Origin: Candidatus Parcubacteria bacterium
GTDB taxonomy: Bacteria > Patescibacteriota > Minisyncoccia > Phycocordibacterales > UBA2100
Direction of reading: 5' to 3'
Length of the DNA stretch: 48,065 nt
Assembly (NCBI GenBank): GCA_003599175.1
Contig: QZIY01000023.1
Location: 1-48,065, forward strand
The first letter of the stretch is position 1. Each line of letters starts with the position of its first letter. A program made the position numbers and the translations under genes. Under the pieces are notes generated by a model. The model did not search any database. It was given only the letters and a program-made list of their open reading frames with translations, and was not told the origin of the DNA. This document shows, piece after piece, positions 45,119 through 48,065 of the stretch.

Positions 45119-46402
45119 TTACTTTCTTCTCAGAAAAGAAGGTAGTCCTCCCCAACTATCGTCATCGTCTTCTACTGGCGGCATGGGCTTGGGCGCAGGC
45201 GGCTCTGGTCGCGGTGGCGTATCTCTCATGAGGCGATCGCGTAGAGGAGGAGGCGGCGGTGGCGGAGGAGGCGGCTGCATAGCACCACTGTCGATGATTT
45301 TCTTAGGTTCCTCGCGCTTTATAGGCGGCTCGGGAGGAAGGGCGCGGTCGCGAGCGGCAATCGGCGGAACATCGCGATCGTTGACGGGCTTTGAAGGAAC
45401 GATGCGTGATCCTGGCGTAAAGAGCGGCGTGCGCGCAGTACCGCCTTCGGGAAATCCTGTCGCAATGACAGTGACACGTACTTCGCCTTTCTTGAGCGCG
45501 TGATCGACGACTGCACCGAAGATGACTTTTGCTTCCGGATCGATGGCTTCGGTGATGACATTGGCCGCATCCTGCACTTCGAGCATGCCGAGATCTTCGC
45601 CACCGGCGATCGAGAAGAGGACGCCCTTGGCACCCGTCACAGATACTTCGAGAAGCGGGGAGTTGATCGCGTTGCGTGCGGCCATTTCTGCGCGGCGCTC
45701 GCCTGCGGCAGTGCCGATACCCATGAGGGCCGATCCTGCGTTATGCATGATCGTGCGGACGTCGGCGAAGTCGACGTTGATGATACCCGTCTGCGTGATG
45801 AGGTCGGAAATTCCCTCGACCGCCTGTTTCAAAATATCGTCACACATCGCGAAGGCGTTCTTGATGCCGGTATCGCGAGAAACGATGGCGAGCAATTTGT
45901 CGTTGGGGATGACGATGAGCGCGTCGACGGCCTTGCGGAGTTCGACGAGGCCTTGCTCTGCGAGGCGCATGCGCTGCGCGCCTTCGAATCCAAATGGCTT
46001 CGTGACGACGCCGACAGTGAGCGCGCCGAGTTCGCGTGCAATTTTTGCAACGACCGGTGCTGCACCGGTGCCGGTGCCGCCACCCATACCGCAGGTGATG
46101 AAAACCATGTCGCTGCCCTTCACTGATTCCTGAATTTCTTCGCGTGTCTCATCGGCTGCTTGCTTGCCGAGATCCGCATTCATGCCGGCGCCGAGACCGC
46201 GCGTGAGCGTTTTGCCGATATGAATTTTTCGTTTTGCTTTTGATTTATGAAGATCTTGCGCATCTGTGTTGACGGCGATGAAATCGACACCTTCGACATG
46301 CGACGAGACCATGTGATTGACTGCATTTCCTCCGGATCCTCCGATTCCGATTACGCGAATTCGAGCAAATGATTCGACGTCTGATTTAACTTGCTTGGAC
46401 AT
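45119..46402 (-). CDS. ftsZ: Cell division protein FtsZ
   Basis: 'GGSGGNAVNHM', 'FITCGMGGGTGTGAAPVVA', 'NVDFADVRTIM', conserved C-terminal tail. Confidence 0.97.
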   Translation of the reverse strand: MSKQVKSDVESFARIRVIGIGGSGGNAVNHMVSSHVEGVDFIAVNTDAQDLHKSKAKRKIHIGKTLTRGLGAGMNADLGKQAADETREEIQESVKGSDMVFITCGMGGGTGTGAAPVVAKIARELGALTVGVVTKPFGFEGAQRMRLAEQGLVELRKAVDALIVIPNDKLLAIVSRDTGIKNAFAMCDDILKQAVEGISDLITQTGIINVDFADVRTIMHNAGSALMGIGTAAGERRAEMAARNAINSPLLEVSVTGAKGVLFSIAGGEDLGMLEVQDAANVITEAIDPEAKVIFGAVVDHALKKGEVRVTVIATGFPEGGTARTPLFTPGSRIVPSKPVNDRDVPPIAARDRALPPEPPIKREEPKKIIDSGAMQPPPPPPPPPPLRDRLMRDTPPRPEPPAPKPMPPVEDDDDSWGGLPSFLRRK

Positions 46403-46747
46403 GTTAGAGATTCTTAGTGAGCGGAGCGAGCTTAGAAGCTCTTACATCCAGCACCTTTATTAACGAAACATTACCCATTACTCCGATACTACGCCTTAGG
46501 CACTGTTATGCCAAGGACTTTAAAATAGCGCAGAAAGGTGCTGGGTCGTGAAAAATATACTCGCCGAAGCTCGTTATTTTTCTACGACATAGTACCACAT
46601 GGGGTAAAAGGGCAAGGTTGACGCCCGCACAAAGTTGTGCGGTTTTGAAAGGGAGAAATGGGGTTACTGGCGACGTAGGGCGAGAGAAACGCAAACATCT
46701 CATGTTTGCGTTCCCGAGCCGAGGAGCTCGAAAACCAATGCATTGGT

Positions 46748-47932
46748 TTATGGCAAAAGGGAACGAATTCCTTTTTTGATGCTTTGCCAGCCGTCTGAAA
46801 ATACTTCGCCAAGCGATGAGGTGCGCGCGACGCGGTCTTCCGCATACGCCCAGCGGCAGAGCCCTGCGGCGACGGCCCATGTAGCGTCGACGGATGAGGC
46901 GCGTGACAAGAGTCCGATTTGCGATGTCTGCGAAGGAAGCTGCAATACGCCGCGTGCGATTTCTGCGGCGGAGGTAAGGCCGGAGCCGCCGCCGGTAATG
47001 ACGATGCCCGCAGGAAGGAGTTTCTGGCGACCGATCACCTTGAGGTGGCCGTTGACGAGTGTAAACATCTCCTTCAGTTTCTTCGTGACGAGCGCATCCA
47101 TTTTGCGCTGTGGAATCTCGCTTCCTGATACGGCGCCGCGCTTCAATTGCTCGGCCTCGTGGAGCGGCACCTGGAATGAAAGTGCGATCGTATTGGTGAT
47201 ATCGGCCGCGCCCATCGGAAATACTTTTACTGAAATCGGAATATCGTTATCAAAAATCACAACGGAAATGGTCTCGGAGCCGATGTTGGCGAGACAGACG
47301 CCTGCCATCTTTTGGGATTTGTTGAGCGTCACGAGCGATGCTGCCAAAGGCGACGCCATCACACCTTCCACCTCGACTCCGGCGCCTTCGACTGCCTCGA
47401 GCATGTCGTCGTGATGTTGCACGAGCATGGTGATGATGAGCGTATCGATAGAGAGCTTTGTCCCCTGCAATCCATGTGATTGCCCGAGTACCGGGAGACC
47501 GTCGATTTTGTGCTCGAGCGGAATCGTATGGATCACGTTGCGGTTGATGAGCTTCGATGACGCTTGTTTTTCGCTTTCGCGCTTTGCGCGATCAATCGCC
47601 TGGTCGGTCACGATGCCACCGGATGCGGTGAGCGTGGTGGAGCCGGTCGAGCGGATCTCATCGAGCCCGATACCGCCGATGCCGACACGTGCCGATCGCA
47701 CACGCACCTTCGCAGCAGTCTGCGCGCGATCGAGCGCTTCGCGTATCGATTTTTTGGCCTCTTGTACGTCGACAATGTAGCCATGTCGCATACCTTTGGA
47801 GGTCGCGGTGCCAGTGCCGATGATGTGCATCGGACTGTCGGGATTTTCCGCGGGTGCGCAAATGACGACTTTCACATGGTAGGTACCGATATCGATGCCC
47901 GTGTAGACGTCACGCATCCGCGCATTGTACAA
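46748..47932 (-). CDS. ftsA: Cell division protein FtsA
   Basis: 'YTGIDIGTYHVKVVI', 'ANIGSETISVVIFDNDIPISVKVFPMGAADITNTIALSFQVPLHEAEQLKRGAVSG', 'GIVITGGGSGL'. Confidence 0.92.
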   Translation of the reverse strand: MYNARMRDVYTGIDIGTYHVKVVICAPAENPDSPMHIIGTGTATSKGMRHGYIVDVQEAKKSIREALDRAQTAAKVRVRSARVGIGGIGLDEIRSTGSTTLTASGGIVTDQAIDRAKRESEKQASSKLINRNVIHTIPLEHKIDGLPVLGQSHGLQGTKLSIDTLIITMLVQHHDDMLEAVEGAGVEVEGVMASPLAASLVTLNKSQKMAGVCLANIGSETISVVIFDNDIPISVKVFPMGAADITNTIALSFQVPLHEAEQLKRGAVSGSEIPQRKMDALVTKKLKEMFTLVNGHLKVIGRQKLLPAGIVITGGGSGLTSAAEIARGVLQLPSQTSQIGLLSRASSVDATWAVAAGLCRWAYAEDRVARTSSLGEVFSDGWQSIKKGIRSLLP

Positions 47933-48004
47933 CTTTGTTGCGCCTCCTGAAAATGAAGCGTTCGTGGATGTCAGAGCAAAGCGATTAGTGCATCTTGTGG
48001 AGTT

Positions 48005-48065
48005 TTAGCGGGCGTTGTGTGATTTTTTCGCAGTTTCTGCGGCCGCTGCCTTGCGCCACGGATGA
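48005..48065 (-). CDS. C-terminal fragment of an upstream gene (FtsQ-like by synteny)
   Basis: Minus-strand reading HPWRKAAAAETAKKSHNAR* ends at 48005; runs off the window edge. Confidence 0.35.
   Translation of the reverse strand, partial: HPWRKAAAAETAKKSHNAR

Noticed and set aside
1-48065. CRISPR arrays, IS elements, rRNA
   Set aside because: No regularly spaced direct repeats, transposase-like ORFs or rRNA-like segments recognised.

Overview
The 48-kb window is gene-dense bacterial chromosome. Gene content and protein style suggest a Patescibacteria/CPR (Parcubacteria-like) genome, but this is inference and no search was run. Housekeeping loci include ftsA-ftsZ, pyrF-pyrE, an AICAR-transformylase-only purH, uppS, lexA/umuD-like plus umuC, tRNA-Glu(UUC), tRNA-Ser(CGA), otsA/otsB, ALS-like, SSADH-like, a Pif1-like helicase and a P-type ATPase. 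There is also a block of exported/cell-surface genes at about 0.2-12.8 kb. The most striking system is a complete diversity-generating retroelement (DGR) at about 28.38-31.02 kb. It has a target gene with a C-terminal variable repeat (VR, 29057-29162), a template repeat (TR, 29484-29589), a bAvd/four-helix-bundle accessory gene on the opposite strand (29609-29959) and a reverse transcriptase (ending 31022). TR and VR differ at 17 of 106 positions, and every difference is at a TR adenine. The element is flanked by unusual structures: a 38-bp perfect palindrome, nested hairpins in the target leader and after VR, and stems bracketing TR. The second strong observation is a leader-peptide/terminator/antiterminator attenuator upstream of an ABC-F ATPase (16376-16531). 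Other points of interest are a GAAC-N4-GTTC SOS-type operator before lexA-umuC, a membrane-sensor-fused trehalose-phosphate synthase, a ClpP-like protein apparently lacking its catalytic Ser, a 25-bp palindrome inside purH, and likely homopolymer frameshifts.
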